Shown here one piece after another: positions 21,901 through 34,064 of a stretch of DNA of 64,000 nt (its first letter is position 1; each line of letters opens with the position of its first letter). The notes below the pieces were generated by a model, which made no database searches, was not told where the DNA came from, and worked only from the letters and a program-made list of their open reading frames with translations. The stretch is from Phoenix dactylifera (Eukaryota > Streptophyta > Magnoliopsida > Arecales > Arecaceae): positions 18,176,129 to 18,240,128 of the forward strand of contig NC_052397.1 in the NCBI RefSeq assembly GCF_009389715.1. The letters are read 5' to 3'. The translations under genes and the position numbers were made by a program.

Positions 21901-24900
21901 AGTACATGAAATGAGCAATAAAATATAGAAATGAGTGCATATAGGGCATTTCTGCACATGAAATATATGTTGATAATTTTCATGATTTGTCAAAAACATG
22001 AAGTGAGGAACGATGAGGGGCTGATAAGTTGATGATGTTGCCTTCATATATCATAAAAAAATGTGATAATCATTTGTTCCAGATAGCTATAACTGTCTAA
22101 GGTGATTTCGGGATTTCACACTCAAGCAACGGCATGCTGATCGAAGAGAGATAATAGCATCAATGACCAGATAACCATCAATTATTGTAAAATCAACCAA
22201 ATCTAATTTCCTAAACAATTGGCTTTGTTTATTACAAGTACCATATTTTTATATATTATAGTTTATTTTTATTGAATAGACAGAATGCAGTCAACCACTA
22301 CTTAGGCACAGTTATACAGTCTTCACCTTCAATTACTTCCATTTCCAACTTATGTTGCAGCTAGAAACCCTAATCAGCATGATAAAGAGTACCTTATGCA
22401 CAAGAGCAGTTAAGAAAAATAGTTCTAAATATGATGACATTCTTATCAATTCCTGATGACAAATATGATGACAAAATAGGGTTTATATATGTGATAAATT
22501 AGCAAACGAAATTTAACAAAAGATACCTGAACCCTGAAGAAAAGACAGAAGGTAGTGGATGATAATTATGACCATTTTCGTGAGGAGGAGATTCAACATT
22601 TAAACTTTCCTGTAAAGCTCTTGCAAGTTGTTCATCCTCCTCCAAGTGTGATTCATTTTCTGAAGTAGAGTAACCAAGATTATATAGCATATTAGAACAC
22701 GATAATCATTAAAAAGTTAAATAAATGTCCAACTTTTTAAGAATCTTGAAAAAGGAATTAAAATAAAAGGAAATTAAATAAAAAGGAATTAAATAAAATT
22801 TAAACAATCACTTGTTCATTTCATTGGCCAATATGTTCTCCGTCAAAATAGAAGAAAATAAAAGATAAAAGAGACATAAAAGCAAAGAATACTACAACAT
22901 CCCAACTCCTTCAATAATATCCTTTAAGGCATCAAATAACAAATTAACAATGTTGGAACAGCAATAGATCCATGGAAAAAGAAATGCTAAATGATGTGAA
23001 ACAGATTAGTAAAATGAAGTACTGTGGTCTCAGTGTTGTCATGATGTCATCCATACAATGCAATTATTGACAGCGACACTTGGCACATGAAATGGAATAG
23101 CAAATTGGTGGCCACATGGCGATTGGTGGTTAAGCATGAACAACTAGGGACACATGGTGCAAGGAGATTATCTACAGATTTTAGTTTCTAAGTGGGAATT
23201 AGAAGTGGGCAATTGGCAAGCAGGGAATGTTTAGGAGGGAATTAGTTACTAGGTGGTTCCTCTCTATAAAAGAGAGTGGACTCTCTTTGTATCGGTCCCC
23301 ATTGGCACTCATCAGAATGTAACTACAGAATTTATTCAGGCCATTTGGCCCTTTTTTGTTTTTAATTTTTTTTGTAGTTTATCTTGAAATTACTTCTACT
23401 TTCTTTAAGTTATGGCTGATTGTTTTTCTCTACAGATTAGTTTGACTCTTTGCTGATTTGCTTACTTTCTCGCTCAGATTACTTTAAAAAACTTTACTTA
23501 TTGTTTACTTTCTTGCTGATTATTTAGTTTTTTTGTAGATTAGATTGTTTAGATTAGCATAGCGTGATAACAGTTGTATGGTAACTAGGAAGACCTTGGA
23601 AACAAGGCATTCAAAGAACCTGGCCGAAAATCAATCAAGTTAAACAGTGACTGTTTAACCTGTGATCGGCCAGTGTTCAGTTAGTAGACTAGCTTCTATT
23701 TGACCATTGATTTAACTGGTGATTCAGTCATTTAACCAGTGATGATCTATTCAACAGTTAATGACTGGTTAAATATCGAGAACCAGTTATATCAATGGCA
23801 GATTGGTTAAAGTCACTGGTTAAAGATCGGCAACCAGTTAAACTATTGGCAGATTGATTAAAAGCCAAAGTACGCCATACTGTACCAAATCTGGCGGTAC
23901 AGAGCATACCGTACCTTACCGGATCGGTACCAATATGTGGCACGGAGGGTGCACCATCACTCGATACGCCTAACCAACCCTACCAACAATAACAGGGTGG
24001 CACCAGTACAAAATCCGGTGCCGAGATGGCGTACCTTATTAAAAGCCCTCCTCAATTAACTGTTCAAACAGTGATCAAATGAGCTAAGCCTTGATCGATT
24101 AGCTGTTCTTTTAACTGGTCCAGAAAAATGACTAATACTCAGAAACTATCCTCATAGCCAAATTCAATGTAACAAGTCAAGAGAAGTGCAATAGTGCCTT
24201 GGTTGGACTACATCTTACATCAAAGATGTGGCTTATTGAAGAAGGAATTTCTGTTAGTATAACATGAATATAGAACTCGATGAAGAAGAGACTCTGATGA
24301 CATTATGAGGCTAAGGAGTATTTTGATTAGAAAATGATATGACAAAACTAGTGGAAGCTTGCATCATGATTATGGTGAATATGGGAAAAATATCTAAAAA
24401 CTAAGGTTTTCACTCTTAGGGAATTGCATTCATAACTGAGAACCATGAGCAAGCTCCATAATGGGAAAGGCTTCCTCTTAGGGCTCGTTTGGTTCGCGGG
24501 AAAAGAAGGGGGGAAAGTGTGGTCAACGGGAAAGTAATGAGATGCCTCTTGTTTGGTTGGAGTTTTCAAAGGAGAGAGAAGGAAAAGTTATATTCCCATG
24601 GGAATGTGATTCCCACATTTCATGGGAAAGTCTTTCCCATGAGAAACATGGGAAAGTTACTTTTCCATGAGGCGGGAATCACTCCATTTTACTTTTTCCC
24701 AAAAAATCCTTTCAGCATTAAAGAAGCATTAAAGAGGCATTAAAAACCTAATTTTTATTAAGGGCATAATAGGAATTATATATAACTTTCCTAGGAAAGT
24801 GGATGGCCAACCAAACATAAGCACCTTGGAAATTTGTCACTTTCCCATGGTCAACCAAACATGCCAAAAGTACTTTCCTAGGCATCCTCTTCCTAGGAAT

Positions 24901-27900
24901 TTGTTTCCCAGGAATCATATTCCTAGGAAGGAAAATACTTCCCGCGAACCAAACGAGCCCTTAAAGAATGACTTTTCCAAAGATCTTTAAAATGACTTGG
25001 TGACTATCAAGAAGGATCCTGCTATATAAATATTTGAACTACGCAGAAATTGTTTAGCACCCCAATGTCAAGAGAACAACGAGAATTAAGTGTGTTGTGA
25101 ACTGGCTGATTTGTTAGGCTTCCCTGCAGGGGTATATTTCAATCATTGGGATAGAGCAACAGAATCATGGAGATGGAAGACCAAAATGACTGTTTTGATT
25201 CCTTGTGGGTCTTAAATGATGGTAGAATCAGATTGAAATACTTAGACATGTGGCTAGCTTCTATCCAGATTCCAGATAAATTTGCTAGGTTTGGTGTAGA
25301 TTTTGGCATATGCCAGATCTCCTCACTGTTATAAAGTTATCAGAGGGCCAACAACCAAAATCTGTCGTGTTATAACACTTAACCTTCAGACATATGGTCA
25401 AGGTACACTGACTCCAATGTAATAAGGGGGAAATGCCTAAAATTTCAGCAAGTTTCTCTATTATGATCCTTAGAAGAAGAAAAATCAGCATGCTGGCGAC
25501 AACAGACAACACCCTCTCAGGGTGATCCCTCAATCAATGTGCAGGAGGGTTGGCTATATACCTCGTGTAGTATTATTTACAAAAAGATCTAGCAAGAATA
25601 ATTATTTGTCAATAAAGAGTGAGCTTTTGGTTAGATGAGGTAACACTGGTAACTAGGAATCAATGGGAGAGCAAGGTTTCTTCTACTGGCTATGCAGGCT
25701 GGCGCATACCATGGCAGGTCAGTACTGGCACCTAGTACAACTCGGCATTGGAACTTATTTAAAAAAAAGTGTCCAAGTGCACGAGGCTCCTACAACTGCA
25801 AGGTCTAGCGAGACTCAAGTGTATGTAAGCTTAACCCTGCATGCAATGAGAGGTTGTTCCCATGCTTCAAACCTGTCACACCCAAGTCACAATGGACCAA
25901 TCTTACAGTTACTCCAAGGTCAGACTTCTAGATACATCTTTAACTCTTTATTCAATATAGCTTTGCTTAAACAAAGTTTTAAGATACTCTTTTGTTTGGC
26001 ACCACATTGATACTTATTGTGATGGCACAGCTTGTACCATGCGAGCAGGTGACAGGCACACCCATCAGCACAGATTCTCAAAATCTTACATGAGAACATC
26101 ACAGCAAGAAAGATATGTAAGAAGAACTAATACTCAGCAACCCCCTATGTCAACAGAATTGCGATGGATTTGTGGCACTTGTCAACAATATGAACAATTC
26201 CAGCAGCGTAGGAACAAATGCAAATGTCATGGCAGTGTACAAATTTGGGGCAAAACTAATTAGTCAACTAGAAAATGCAACTTTCTACTGGAAGAAGTTA
26301 TACTACCGAAAAAAGGACATCTAATAACAACCATAAAGTAGATCAGGATTAGACATATAGAAGATGAGAAAACCACATATAGGATCTGCATCCTCAGATA
26401 TAATATTGGAACAATGCATCACTCAAACACACTAGACTACAGGAATTTAACAGTGTTTCACAGCATTAAGAATGCAGGTAGTTTATCCCTGATGTAGGAT
26501 AAAGATAAAATGGGAAAGAAGCAGCATAAAAATTAGTAATATTGAGATCATCTAATATCATTGATATACTTGTTAAATGAACCCATAGCCTAACATAGTG
26601 GATAACCAATCAAGGAGAAGTAGAAACAATAGCGAACACCTTGTTAAAAAAAAAATCAACTAAATCCAATGTAAAAGGAAGAAAGAAAGATTACATTGCA
26701 CCTACAAAATTGACTTAAATATATTTAAAAGAAATTCTTCTATTCTGACATAGAGAGACAACAGGGTCTGAGGTTTAATCGGCAAGGATCTGTACACTTT
26801 TAGGTGGAACCAGGCCTGCTTTCATCATCCAATGGGGGGTACATTCATGATCTCATAGCAAAATAAGCTAACAGCTGGACCATGCAATAAGCATAATACT
26901 TACCAATTGCCTTCGCCCTTTTTTGTTCTTCTTCTGATAAAGAAAGTGCAATAGCACGATCTATATCTTCATTTTCATTCTCCGAGAGGACATCCTGTAA
27001 CAAGATACAAGGCAAACTGAATTGATAATGGATATGAAAAACATAGAAAATGCCCACACTATAGAATGGAGGGAGAACGTTATTAGAATAACACAGTTAT
27101 TGGATAAAATAGAACCAATATTGTTACAAATATGAAAGCATAATATCATTTGACTAAATATAACCCTTTGGTAATATGTCTTAAAAAAGGAAAACTGTTC
27201 CCTAAGGAACAATATATTAACTTGAAATGCAAAAGATAAACACTGTTTGGTTAATGTAAGAAACCTAGACACATCATCAAAAGAGTGTGGATAATACAAA
27301 AGATTATGGTTTAGTAGGATCCATGACCAAATTGATTGAATAAGATCCTTTTTTTAGGTAAGAAACCTTGATCCTACCATCACAAGAAAGTAATTTGGAT
27401 TTGTTCGCACTTCCAAAAATTGAGTGCAAATCTTTTTTAATGGTATAACTTGATAGATGTATGAAGAGAACAGCTAAGATGGAAGGATAATGTATTTATT
27501 GTACGTGTTGGGAACATAAAAAAAATCAAAAGATGGAAGGATAACTTGGATTTGTTCACACTTCCAAAAATTGAATGGAAATCTTTTTTAGTGGGATAAC
27601 TTGATATGTATGAAGAGAAGAGCAAAGATGGAAGGATGATGTATTTACTGTATGTGTTGGGAACACAAGAGAATCAAAAGGCATTTGAGAAGAATAGAAA
27701 ACTGATCACAGAATAGTCAATGCTCACAAGTAGGTTTGCTTTTAGATAATTGGCAAACTGTAATCATAAGATGGACGAAAATAGCTGATACCAGAGAGAG
27801 GTGAAGAAACATCATTCATTGTTTTTTGTTACAAGGTGGGGACGAATGCTTGTACATCCAACATTGTTGAATAAACAATGAAGCGACATATTTTGTTCAA

Positions 27901-29099
27901 GCTTGGCTGGATTAGGGTTATAAAGCTTCAAAAAACTTCCACTATTCTAATTTTCCCATGCATGATAGATACCAAAACGATGAAGCAAAAGCTTTCAGAT
28001 GCTAATCTAATTATAGATTTACAGTAAGGGTTGAGGGGTCAGTGAAAAATTTATACTGAAGCGGCATGACTTATTTACACAATGGTTGTCCAATGCTTTT
28101 GATGAAAGATTGGAATATTGATCACCATTAATGTGTTTGTAAGGCATATTGAACGGATTGACTACAATCATTATCATGATCAGGATTGTCCTGGCATGAA
28201 AAAATAGCCTAGTAGTTAGATGAGAAGATTTACCAAGTATCAACACCATGATGCAAACAGGCCAAAGTATCATCTCTCCTATGCAGGACAAACTACAAAA
28301 TATAGAGAAATCTGGCCTAGAGCTAAACTGCTAAAGCCCATGAAAAAGAAGACAAATTACTGCAGAGTAGACGACAAGAATATGTTCTTTTTGATAGGCG
28401 CCAAGTTTAAAGCACTCAGGGAGTGATGGAGGGCCAGTCCTGAACAACATTCACTTGCAATAGATATACAACTTTTTTTTATACTGTCTCAAACATTGGA
28501 AGCTCTTCCTTGAGTTTGAGAGTGGGCAAGCATCTTTTACGACTTGATGGCTAGAAATGTGAGAAAAAGAACACCAGCTTATGCCATAGGGGGTAAGGGA
28601 AACAAGTTCCACCCACTGTAATGACTGATAAACTAAGAGATTCATTCTCACCTCATCGTATTCAGATCTGATGTCTCATAATGTATCATTGTATCAGGAA
28701 GTGTTAGAAAGGAGATTCAGCTGTTCCAATTATCGAAATAATAAAGCCTCCATTCTAGACATTATCATTCCCAATTTAAACGGGTATATTTAACTTTCTC
28801 CTGGATTATTTTAAGTTTGTCTTTTCACTTTCATCTCCCAAGTTGGGATACAAGTTAAAATATGAGTGCTTGGATAGTTGGATGTAATCCAAAAATTCAT
28901 GTTTCATATAAAAACAGTGAAGAACCTCAAAAGATTACCAAAAAATGCAACAAAGATAATACAAGCAAGTGCTATGAATTGCAGTTACCAATGAACTAGA
29001 TGGTTCATTCCAAAACCTATCATCCCCAGGTCTTCCATGGTACTGTCCCTCAGAAATTTTATGGCTGGAACCTTTAAAAATTTTGTTCAGCCAACCCAT
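15913..29099 (-). CDS. DA1: DA1-type ubiquitin-activated peptidase (UIM-LIM), 11 coding exons
   Basis: DA1 family proteins limit organ and seed size in plants. They bind ubiquitin and, once ubiquitylated, cleave growth regulators. Coding exons in transcript order: 29099-28989, 26994-26904, 22659-22527, 20748-20628, 20543-20460, 19532-19413, 19182-18970, 18879-18817, 18676-18558, 18224-18166 and 16229-15913. All are bounded by AG and GT, and their lengths sum to 1431 bp with matching phases, giving 476 residues. Start [11 protein letters not shown] matches the family. UIM1 is at about 46-66 ([15 protein letters not shown]) and UIM2 at about 74-90 ([15 protein letters not shown]). The LIM domain uses C114, C117, H135, C138, C141, C144, H162 and C165, and a second zinc-binding part follows from C173. 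The peptidase motif HEMMH is at 361-365. The end [15 protein letters not shown]...LDHIRLTG is typical. Introns are long and carry transposons. It could equally be a DAR1-type paralogue; within-family naming needs a tree. Confidence 0.93.
18425..18500. repeat. GGTATGGT/ACCATACC-rich short palindromic segment
   Basis: In a DA1 intron, short mutually complementary pieces (CCATACCAG, GGTACAGGGTGGTATGG, GGCATGG, CCATGC) are packed together. Similar GGTAC-rich patches occur at 23875-23945 and 25683-25740. I cannot assign a family. Confidence 0.4.
21262..21285. repeat. TA dinucleotide microsatellite
   Basis: A short uninterrupted TA run lies in the intron between the third and fourth coding exons of the DA1-type gene. 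Confidence 0.9.
23040..23590 (+). mobile_element. Possible Copia-type LTR in a DA1 intron
   Basis: A TATA-like CTCTATAAAAGAGAG (23263-23277) is followed by CATCAGAATGTAACTACAGAATTTATTCAGG. That resembles the transcription start and poly(A) region of a Copia LTR. It ends near GTTGTATGGTAACTAGG, whose TGGTAACT could be a worn Met-tRNA primer site. No coding part or partner LTR was found, so the limits and identity are uncertain. Confidence 0.35.
23764..23865. repeat. 51-bp tandem duplication
   Basis: Two copies start at 23764 and 23815, each with ACTGGTTAAA, an AACCAGTT half and GGCAGATTGRTTAAA. ACTGGTT and AACCAGT are reverse complements, so each unit can fold. Related ACTGGT/ACCAGT pieces continue upstream from about 23640. 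Confidence 0.8.
24481..24960. mobile_element. PIF/Harbinger-type MITE, 480 bp, in a DA1 intron
   Basis: The ends are GGGCTCGTTTGGTTCGCGGG and CCCGCGAACCAAACGAGCCC, perfect inverted repeats of 20 bp. They are flanked by TTA on both sides (24478-24480 and 24961-24963), the usual 3-bp target duplication of PIF/Harbinger elements. The interior has no transposase and contains further palindromes around CCCATGGG. A second copy of nearly identical length lies at 34065-34545 in the same orientation. It sits in the intron between the second and third coding exons. Confidence 0.9.
25683..25740. repeat. GGTAC-rich patch next to a SINE
   Basis: It contains GCATACCATGGCAGG, CAGTACTGGCACCTAGTAC and similar short palindromic words, like the patches near 18450 and 23900. 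Its function is unknown. Confidence 0.3.
25759..25919 (-). mobile_element. Au-like SINE (tRNA-derived)
   Basis: Read on the minus strand, the sequence starts CCTTGGAGTAACTGTAAG, a worn A box. It then has GGTCCATTGTGACTTGGG and a worn B box GACAGGTTTGAAGCATGG, followed by GAACAACCTCTC and GCATGCAGGGTTAAGCTTAC. It ends GTGCACTTGGACAC and a run of T. This order matches the Au SINE family as I know it, including the T-rich tail. It lies inside the second intron of the DA1-type gene, on the same strand as the gene. Confidence 0.7.
27392..27690. repeat. 151-bp tandem duplication in a DA1 intron
   Basis: Two adjacent copies contain TTGGATTTGTTCRCACTTCC near 27395 and 27546, and later AAGATGGAAGGAT and GTGTTGGGAACA. 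The spacing is 151 bp with roughly 90% identity by eye. No known element was recognised. Confidence 0.85.
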
Positions 29100-29140
29100 A
29101 ATACGCAAAGCTATCTGAACATGGCCACGGCTAATTTTGG
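29100..29140 (-). other. 5' UTR part of the first coding exon of the DA1-type gene
   Basis: Upstream of the start codon at 29099 a plausible acceptor (TTTTTGCAG) lies just before 29140 on the minus strand. The exon probably begins there, with 41 bases of 5' UTR. Confidence 0.6.
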
Positions 29141-30897
29141 CTGCAAAAACAATAAAATCTTCAATAAGCATTTAGAACATGTTTGAAAACAAAAACATCC
29201 AAGAATTTATTCAGAAAACATCACCATAGCATATTTACATTAACATAATGTTCATAGTTTAGACAATGACCAGTCTTTCCATAGGACACACCATATTGAT
29301 AACTAGTTTTCTGCATAATGTAATAACTAGAGCTTCATAATTTGTAACAGAAAATAACAATACTAGGTAGCTTGATTCATTGTTTCGATAAAAAGTTTGA
29401 ACTTTCATTTATTTTTACTGTTGATTCCCGAGCTTTCAATGTAACATGTAAAGATGACTTAGGTTTTCACTATATGAAATAAAAAGTATCCAAGTTTAGT
29501 ATATTGAATGTATGCCTTTGAGTAAAGCAGACTTCAACCAAGTGCTGGACTCCAAAACAATAAGTCTTGAGGAAAGAGAGTCAAATTGGACTGAAAACAA
29601 AAACTTTTCCATGAAAAATGTTCATGTTAAGCCAAATACGCCTATGAAAAATAATATTGCAGAAAACACCATAAAGTGGACAGCAGAGACACCGATCACT
29701 CTATGCTAAGGCAAAAGGACACTATGCAACCACTTACCCTAGTCAGAAACTCAGTACTTCAGGAAACATGACAATGTGGAGGAAGAAGGTATTATGATCG
29801 GGGGAGGGTAGAAAAAGCTTGCATGCTAAAGTATATATGAAGATAGTGTAATGTTACTGGATCAATAAATTCTCAGAACCCCTGGGGCAGAGAGCCAATT
29901 TGTTACGAAGAAATATCTTGACACAAATTGGCAGTGGTAAAAAAACTCTACCTTGAATTTCATGCAATACGAATGTGGCATCTCATAATGCTAACTTAAG
30001 TATGTCTAATCAGAAACCAAGACTGCATGACTTAACAGCATTGCTATTCCAATAAAGAAGAGGTATTTGATTCCCTCTGAATTGATGCTTTGAATGCTGT
30101 AATTTGATTTTTACAAAGGTATCCCCAATTCAAATTGGTCTACTATATCATGCAATCACCTACTCTAGTCTTTTTCTGAGATTAAACACTTAATATAGTC
30201 ATAATTGGGGGGGAAGGGGGGGGGTGCGGAATCAAGCCTTCTCCTTTGGCATTTCCGCATAGCCCAATCAATGTTTTCACATTACAAGTTCAAACCCTCT
30301 CCTTGTTGGGGCAATGCATTTAGCAAGGGCAATATATTTAGCAACCATACCATTATCGAACGGTTGGCTAGTGCGAAAAAAAAAGGAAAGAGATTAAATA
30401 ATGGAGAAGAGAGGTGGGGGGGATCAAAACATGAAAATCACGCAGCAAAATTTATAGGACCTGGCATACTGGCTCTCAATAAGCAGATACTATGGAAGTT
30501 TTAGGAACTCCGATTTCATAGCACATACTAAACCACCCAGTTATACATCAATAGTGATAAAGCAATACGCTTACATATCATCCCTATTCGCAGTCAATTA
30601 ATTATGTGCACCCCCAATATCGATATAATCCAAGCGATTCAGTGCATGACATATCAACTGATTCCTAATGCCATGATATAGAGAAGCAAACAGATGAACG
30701 GGCGAAACACCTACCAGAAATGACATGCAGGACAACAATAGATGGCTAGTAATTCTAATTGAAGACTAGATAGCAGTCAATCCTGAATTGCGAACCCCAA
30801 AAAAAGCCATCCACCGCCACACCATCCTCAACTACATAAATGGCAAACAATAATTGACCAATTAAAAAAACATCAACTAACGCCACATGCCTTTTAC
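29141..30897 (-). other. Probable 5' UTR intron of the DA1-type gene
   Basis: A donor CTTAAG/GTAAAAGG at 30898/30897 and the acceptor at 29140 bracket this region. It has no coding signal. It contains a G-rich run at 30207-30226. It also has a possible SINE-like segment at about 30225-30385 (minus), with GAGGGTTTGAACTTG resembling a worn B box. Confidence 0.5.
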
Positions 30898-31150
30898 CTT
30901 AAGCTGATACGAAAACTGCAGAAAATTTGTCGAATCGAGGGAGGCCCAGATCCAAAAAGCACCCGGATCGAATAACCGATCACCGGAAGAGAGGAGGAAA
31001 AGAAAAATCCCCCGACACGATTGGATCCCGCAACTTCCCCCTCTACCTTCAATCTTGCAGGGTAAAGATCAATGGAGGAAGGAATAGACGAAACGACACG
31101 AAACGATGACGGGAATCGCTCTTGTTTGAATTCCAATACAGGTCAAACGG
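30898..31150 (-). other. Probable first (5' UTR) exon and start region of the DA1-type gene
   Basis: DA1-type genes commonly begin with a non-coding exon. Here the minus strand reads to ATCAGCTTAAG followed by GTAAAAGG, a good donor. The upstream limit is a guess; the transcription start is not visible. Confidence 0.45.
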
Positions 31151-32589
31151 AGGACGGCCTTACGCTTTCGTTTCCTTTTTTTTTTCTTCTTCTTCTTCTT
31201 TTGATGGACACCGGCTTCACAGCGAGCCCATGGGAGATTTGGTGGAGGAGTAGGAGGGCATCAGACGCATGCGAGGGGTTGACTACTTGTCACGCTATAA
31301 GAATACGAAGACCCCCCCACCCCCATCCCCTCGACCCCTAAAGAAACCAAAACCTTGGTAAAAGCGTGAAGTGAGAAAGATGTGCGTATATGGAAAAGGG
31401 GGAAGGGGGGCACGAGAGAGTAGGATACAAGGTTCGATTCTATCCTCTTTTGGCTTCTGCGGGCTTCCCTTCTCTTTTCGTGTACTTTCTTTTGATTATT
31501 CTGCGGCTTTTGGTGGATACAGATACAGGGAGACTCATGGGGAGAAGTGGGAAAGAAAGAGGGCGTCTTAAAATGGTAAAAATCTACAGCCGTTCGAGCA
31601 CGAGGTCAACCTGCCTCCGGAAGAAAATGAGGAAAGGGGGTCGAAGAGGTAAAACTGGATCCAACGAGGAGAAGGGGGTTGGGTGAAGAGATTCCTGGCG
31701 CAGAACCCACCCACCAACCGGAGAGGAGAGATGGCGAGGGGTGGAAATTTTGATGCAAAGATTGGGATCTTGGAGCGGCTTTTCTGAGCTATTTATGAAC
31801 ATATGTGCTCTCGCATGGTTCTAACTGGGATTTGGGCCCGCGAGGATCCCTCGACGAGGACCCAGTTTGTGGTGCCCAAGTTAGTAGTTACAGTATCTTA
31901 CCTAAAAGAAAAGAAAAAAAAGTAACTGGTTACAGTAGAATAAACCTTTATTGCGCTAAATCGTTGTAATTATCTAATGGACGATGGTGGAAGTCTGGAA
32001 GCATACCCGCCGGTCTCTGTCGTCTTTTTGGAGACCTCTGCAGTTTTAAGTACGGACGGCAATGTTTTATTATTTACGTTCTTGTGCTTGATTCAATTCA
32101 TTATAGAGGAGATTAGATTATCTGTCGAGTTCGAATTTAAATTTTTGTTACATTTAATAGATTCTTAATTTATTCTAAATCTAACCCGATTCATGATCTG
32201 ATCTGACTACCACCCCAATTTTAAGGGTGGGATGTGGCTAAGATGAAGGTATTCATGCTAGTTTATGGTGAGACATAATGGTTACATAGTTAAAGACTTA
32301 TATGAATAATAATTTATCGACTTGCATAGTATTTATTAGTTTACACAACACAAAGGCTAATTGCCATGACTTACCAAGGGTACCTATGTTTCAATAAATC
32401 TGTAAGTACTAATTGATTTGCATGGGACGATCTTACAAAATACTTGGATGATAATAACTATATTAAGAAAGCACTAACTCGGCTTGAACCAACCTCCTTA
32501 ACTTCAGCCATAATCGAGGTGAATGATTTTAGCAAAATTTGAGGTGTTTACTTTGATCGAAATGATAAAGATTAACGGTTAATCTAAGG
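31151..32589. other. Spacer and promoter side of the DA1-type gene
   Basis: The segment 31180-31800 is rich in CT and GA runs and may include the DA1 promoter. Frames here (for example 31390-31686 plus and 31584-31802 minus) are low-complexity. From 31860 to 32590 nothing was recognised. Confidence 0.4.
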
Positions 32590-33000
32590 CTGCGATTAGC
32601 GCGCAATTTCCGCCATGTGATATTCATGCGGGATGGTTACCATATTATTAATGTGCAGCCGAGCGTTACCATTCACTTAAGATGTATAGTGTCAAATCAA
32701 ATATCGGATGCGTATTTTATCCTATATAAAAAAGGTAATTTAGAGATCCTCACGTAAGTTTATTTGGAGAATTTTCTCTGCATTTTTTTTTTCTTTCACA
32801 CTGTTGCTCTACTATTATGACTTAAGCATCGGAAGATCTCCGTCAAAAACTTTCTAGCAAATGAACTTCTTGCAAGTTGGCATCGGCGGCGACCAGTTTT
32901 TACTCACCTCGGTGTCACCCAATTTTACTTCTCTTCGGCTTCCACCGACCCCAAAGTATGCCGAGCAGTTATCGACCTTGGCTCGGAATTTAGCGGCAAC
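32590..33000 (+). mobile_element. Gypsy-type LTR remnant
   Basis: A TATA-like CCTATATAAAAAAGG (32731-32745) is followed by GAGATCCTCACG, a CT-rich leader, TGACTTAAGCATCGGAAGATC (32819-32839) and GACCTTGGCTCGGAATTTAGC near the end. This order is typical of the transcribed part of plant Gypsy LTRs and resembles the leader near 1153. No coding part flanks it, and the ends are not resolved. Confidence 0.6.
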
Positions 33001-34061
33001 CATGGGTATTTAAGACTATAGTTACGTTGGGTTGAACAAGTTCCATAATATTTGGGACTAACAAAATTGTGCTTGATCTAATACAAGCGGGCGTCCAATT
33101 TAACTTTTATTCTTCGAGTGGAATACAATTTAATTTTAGGTTTGGTCGTTGTAAGCTTTGAGACGCTGGAGTCCCTGTGATTTAACCGAGAAGCCATCGC
33201 TGTCATCAGGATTAAACTAATACTTTGATATTGTTCAGATATTAAGATGTCGGTATTTCAAAGCACAGACTTACTGATCCAAATTCATGTACAAGATTGA
33301 CAAGGCTCGGCAAACCTAGCCTAGGCTTCTTGCACCATTAAAAACATAGAATCCATTTAACCAAACCACTTATTCATTGCTCGACATATCGGTCATGATG
33401 TAGTCGTTCCGTACCATATCCTGGCTCGCAAAAGGAAGAGAAAAAGAATAAAAAATGTAGTCAATAAAAAATAAAAACTTACTTCACGTTCGGTTGGAGT
33501 CTTTACGAGAGATATGAAAAAATAGTTTTTTCATAAAAAAATTCTTACATTTTATAAAAATAAAAATTTATGTAAGGTATGAAAAAATCTAATTTTTATT
33601 AATAGAAAATTGAGATTTTTTAAAAAAATATTGTTAAACTTTTAGGTAGAATGGTGTAAAATCTTTTAAATAGAATAGCGTAATAAATATTTTACATAAA
33701 TTTTTTAGAAAAAAAAGTACTTAACTAAATATAAGGTACTACAAAATGTATTTTTTTATTAATTATATATAAAAAATATTTTTTAGGCAAGCATCAGTTT
33801 TCAAAAAAAATTATTTTAATGAGTAAAAAGTTTTAATACGAGCCAAATGAGTCCAATATGGAAGGCAATATGTAGATTGGCATTAACTCCAAGTTGCTGC
33901 ATCAAGAGTCAAAACAAAACAAAGTACGGTTGGTCAAAATTGGAAATTAAAACTATAATCCACCGACACATCAAGCTTTTGGATTGTTCAAAATAGATTA
34001 CGAGCCACGTGTTGTATACGACCGCTTGCTCGAGTTTTGATACTTGGGAATAATAGCACTC
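33001..34061. other. AT-rich spacer
   Basis: No gene was recognised. 33480-33860 is extremely AT-rich and is bounded by CACGTTCGGTTGGAGTC and ACGAGCCAAATGAGTCC. These look like worn MITE ends but are not good inverted repeats. Confidence 0.4.
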
Positions 34062-34064
34062 TAA

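Noticed and set aside
24489..24743. Frame inside the first MITE (and its counterpart at 34037-34306)
   Set aside because: Both are translations of the same non-coding MITE interior and contain no transposase motifs.
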